This document shows, piece after piece, positions 12,606 through 13,606 of a DNA stretch of 13,606 nt (position 1 is the first letter of the stretch; each line of letters starts with the position of its first letter). Source of the DNA: VAYN01 sp964540905 (GTDB taxonomy: Bacteria; Actinomycetota; Thermoleophilia; Solirubrobacterales; 70-9). The position numbers and the translations under genes were made by a program. Below the pieces are notes generated by a model. That model did not search any database, was not told the origin of the DNA, and saw only the letters and a program-made list of their open reading frames with translations. The DNA lies in the NCBI GenBank assembly GCA_964540905.1, contig CAZIOS010000044.1, positions 1 through 13,606 of the forward strand. Reading direction: 5' to 3'.

Positions 12606-12880
12606 TCGTCACCCAGCACCGCCTTACGTTCACCGCTATCTGCCCCGTCAACGGCAGCCGCGATGTCTACCAGATGACCGTCGAGACGAGCGAAACGATC
12701 GAAGTCGAGCGCATCCTGGCAGCCGTCGAGCAGGCGACGAAGGAGCCCGTGTACCAGGAGAGCCTGACGCAGTGGCTCGCCGACGGGCTCGGAGCGACCG
12801 TGACGACGGAGGCCGTCCACTCAGGCGTCGAGACCCGCTGCAAGGCAGAGCGCGCGGTGACGGCCCGACCGGTGTTCTGA
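12602..12880 (+). CDS. Small QueF-like T-fold protein
   Basis: The 92-aa protein starts at GTG 12602 in a GTGA overlap. FTAICPVNGSRD matches the active site of QueF (SLCPITGQPD): Cys14 and Asp21 are seven apart, like the catalytic Cys55 and Asp62 of B. subtilis QueF. A later Glu (YQE, Glu53) could be the substrate-binding Glu, and VTTEAVHSGVET would be the last strands. The NADPH-binding motif E-S/L-K-S/A-x-K is not kept (here SETIEVERI). This resembles archaeal QueF-Like, which turns preQ0 into archaeosine by adding ammonia instead of reducing it. So the protein may finish the base after insertion. The match was made by eye and could be wrong; another T-fold member such as a QueD or FolE relative is possible. 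Confidence 0.5.
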   Translation: MIVTQHRLTFTAICPVNGSRDVYQMTVETSETIEVERILAAVEQATKEPVYQESLTQWLADGLGATVTTEAVHSGVETRCKAERAVTARPVF

Positions 12881-13251
12881 TGCCGCGCCGGTTCGGCCCA
12901 GCCCTGCCGCTCGAGGATCTGACCGAGAAGGAATGGGTGGCGCAGGGTGTCCAACTGGCCCGACAGATGGGTTGGAAGCGCTACCACACGTTCCGCTCCG
13001 ACCGCTCCGAACCAGGCTGGCCCGACGACGCCCTCGTCCGCGACCGGCTGCTCCTGATCGAGTGGAAAACCGAGAAAGGCAAGCTGTCCGACGCGCAGAA
13101 GGAATGGATCCGGGCGCTGATCAACGCTCAAGTAGAGGTCTACGTTGCACGGCCACGGCACCTCGACGATCTCGCTACGGTGCTCCGAGCACGCGGAACA
13201 GCGCCGGCGAGGACGATGCTGTTTGAGACGCACGAGCTCGTAACTCTCTAG
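12880..13251 (+). CDS. VRR-NUC-type nuclease
   Basis: The 123-aa protein carries the PD-(D/E)xK nuclease core of the VRR-NUC kind: WVAQGVQLARQMGW helix, GWPDDALV with the metal-binding Asp, LLIEWKTEKGKLS with E-x-K, then the AQKEWIRALINAQVEVYVARP helix and strand. Stand-alone VRR-NUC proteins in phages cut branched DNA and may resolve junctions. The start at 12880 shares its A with the preceding TGA; the in-frame 12772 codon lies within the previous gene. It closes the long coupled operon; a promoter begins 14 bases after its stop. It may work with RecT and SbcCD, or be part of the modification cassette as a partner nuclease. Confidence 0.82.
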   Translation: MPRRFGPALPLEDLTEKEWVAQGVQLARQMGWKRYHTFRSDRSEPGWPDDALVRDRLLLIEWKTEKGKLSDAQKEWIRALINAQVEVYVARPRHLDDLATVLRARGTAPARTMLFETHELVTL

Positions 13252-13264
13252 CGTCGGCTGAGAG

Positions 13265-13294
13265 TTGCCACTTGCCTCGGGTGAGGCGTAGGGT
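13265..13294 (+). promoter_or_regulatory. Sigma70-type promoter
   Basis: TTGCCA at 13265-13270 (5 of 6 to TTGACA) is separated by 18 bases from TAGGGT at 13289-13294, which fits the actinobacterial TAnnnT -10. Transcription would start near 13301, giving a 26-base leader with AAAGGC before the TTG at 13327. It is in one of the few intergenic gaps (75 bases) and follows the end of the coupled operon. Confidence 0.5.
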
Positions 13295-13326
13295 GCTCTT
13301 CCCCCATCCCAGCGAAAGGCAGGCAC

Positions 13327-13581
13327 TTGGCTCTCTCCCCTGGCCGAACCGCGCTCCGCGACCTCGCCATCCTCGACACCATCGACGCACACTGGGGCCA
13401 AACCCCGCATTCGGCCGACGAGGGCGCACGACAGGCCGTACACGCGCTCGTCAACCTGGACAGGCGGCTCCGTATCGAACAGGCCGCCGAAAACGGCAGA
13501 ACGCCAGACACGCTCGAGGGCTGCATCGCCGTCCTGAACGTCGCCGCCGATATCGCGGAGCGGTACGGGCCGCTCCTGTGA
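13327..13581 (+). CDS. Small helical hypothetical protein, 84 aa
   Basis: The family is not recognised. It starts at TTG 13327, with a purine-rich AAAGGC at 13315-13320. The sequence is helical throughout, with three likely helices (RTALRDLAILDTIDAHW; GARQAVHALVNLDRRLRIEQA; LEGCIAVLNVAADIAERYG), and no metal or catalytic motif is seen. It is the first gene of a new unit behind its own promoter. The stop overlaps the next GTG (GTGA at 13578-13581). Confidence 0.65.
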   Translation: MALSPGRTALRDLAILDTIDAHWGQTPHSADEGARQAVHALVNLDRRLRIEQAAENGRTPDTLEGCIAVLNVAADIAERYGPLL

Positions 13582-13606
13582 GCATCAACAACACCCTCTA
13601 CCGCTT
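13578..13606 (+). CDS. Start of a further gene, cut by the window edge
   Basis: A GTG at 13578 overlaps the preceding stop by four bases and opens MSINNTLYR before the window ends. The overlap style is the same as at other genes here. Nothing can be said about its function. Confidence 0.5.

Noticed and set aside
12667..13443. 258-aa open frame on the minus strand
   Set aside because: It is antisense to the QueF-like, VRR-NUC and next genes, all of which have motifs or coupling. High GC makes long antisense frames common.

Overview
This window is part of the genome of a high-GC double-stranded DNA tailed phage or prophage, most likely of an actinobacterial host. Every supported gene is on the + strand. 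Genes are tightly packed, mostly with 4-base ATGA or GTGA overlaps. GTG and TTG starts are common, and one promoter appears to give a leaderless mRNA. The content is phage-typical: a lysis cassette, RecT, SbcCD, free-standing HNH nucleases and many small zinc-binding proteins. No capsid, tail, terminase, integrase, tRNA or CRISPR sequence was seen.

Layout. (1) 1-2410: end of the late or lysis region. It holds a papain-like cysteine peptidase homologue, a small hypothetical protein, a membrane/coiled-coil protein, an NlpC/P60-like endolysin and a two-helix holin. (2) 2427-3066: a new transcription unit starts at a near-consensus promoter whose predicted start point is the ATG of a 55-aa gene. 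Next comes a 120-base leader with competing inverted repeats that bury the Shine-Dalgarno of a ribbon-helix-helix regulator, then a 34-aa membrane peptide and a GC-rich hairpin. (3) 3086-8215: a recombination and repair block with RecT, a coiled-coil protein, an SbcD/Mre11 nuclease, a 19-codon micro-ORF and an SbcC/Rad50 ATPase. (4) 8212-10701: two HNH nucleases flank four small genes whose ends are built from two repeated cassettes. (5) 10703-11436: an Rpf-like transglycosylase with no normal start codon, and two small zinc-ribbon proteins. (6) 11440-12880: a three-gene cassette of a tRNA-guanine-transglycosylase-like (DpdA-like) protein, a YhhQ/VUT-family 7-deazaguanine-precursor transporter and a small QueF-like T-fold protein. 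(7) 12880-13606: a VRR-NUC nuclease, then a new promoter and the first genes of the next unit.

How the parts fit. The block from about 3086 to 13251 reads as one translationally coupled early operon. RecT with SbcCD could form a recombination module in which SbcCD replaces the usual RecE/YqaJ exonuclease. The most interesting part is 11440-12880. It looks like a minimal salvage route for modifying phage DNA with a 7-deazaguanine: take up preQ0 (YhhQ), exchange it for guanine in DNA (DpdA-like), and convert the nitrile (QueF-like, which keeps the Cys and Asp but lacks the NADPH-binding lysine motif). No preQ0 synthesis gene is visible in the window. All functions are inferred from motifs read by eye; no database search was run.
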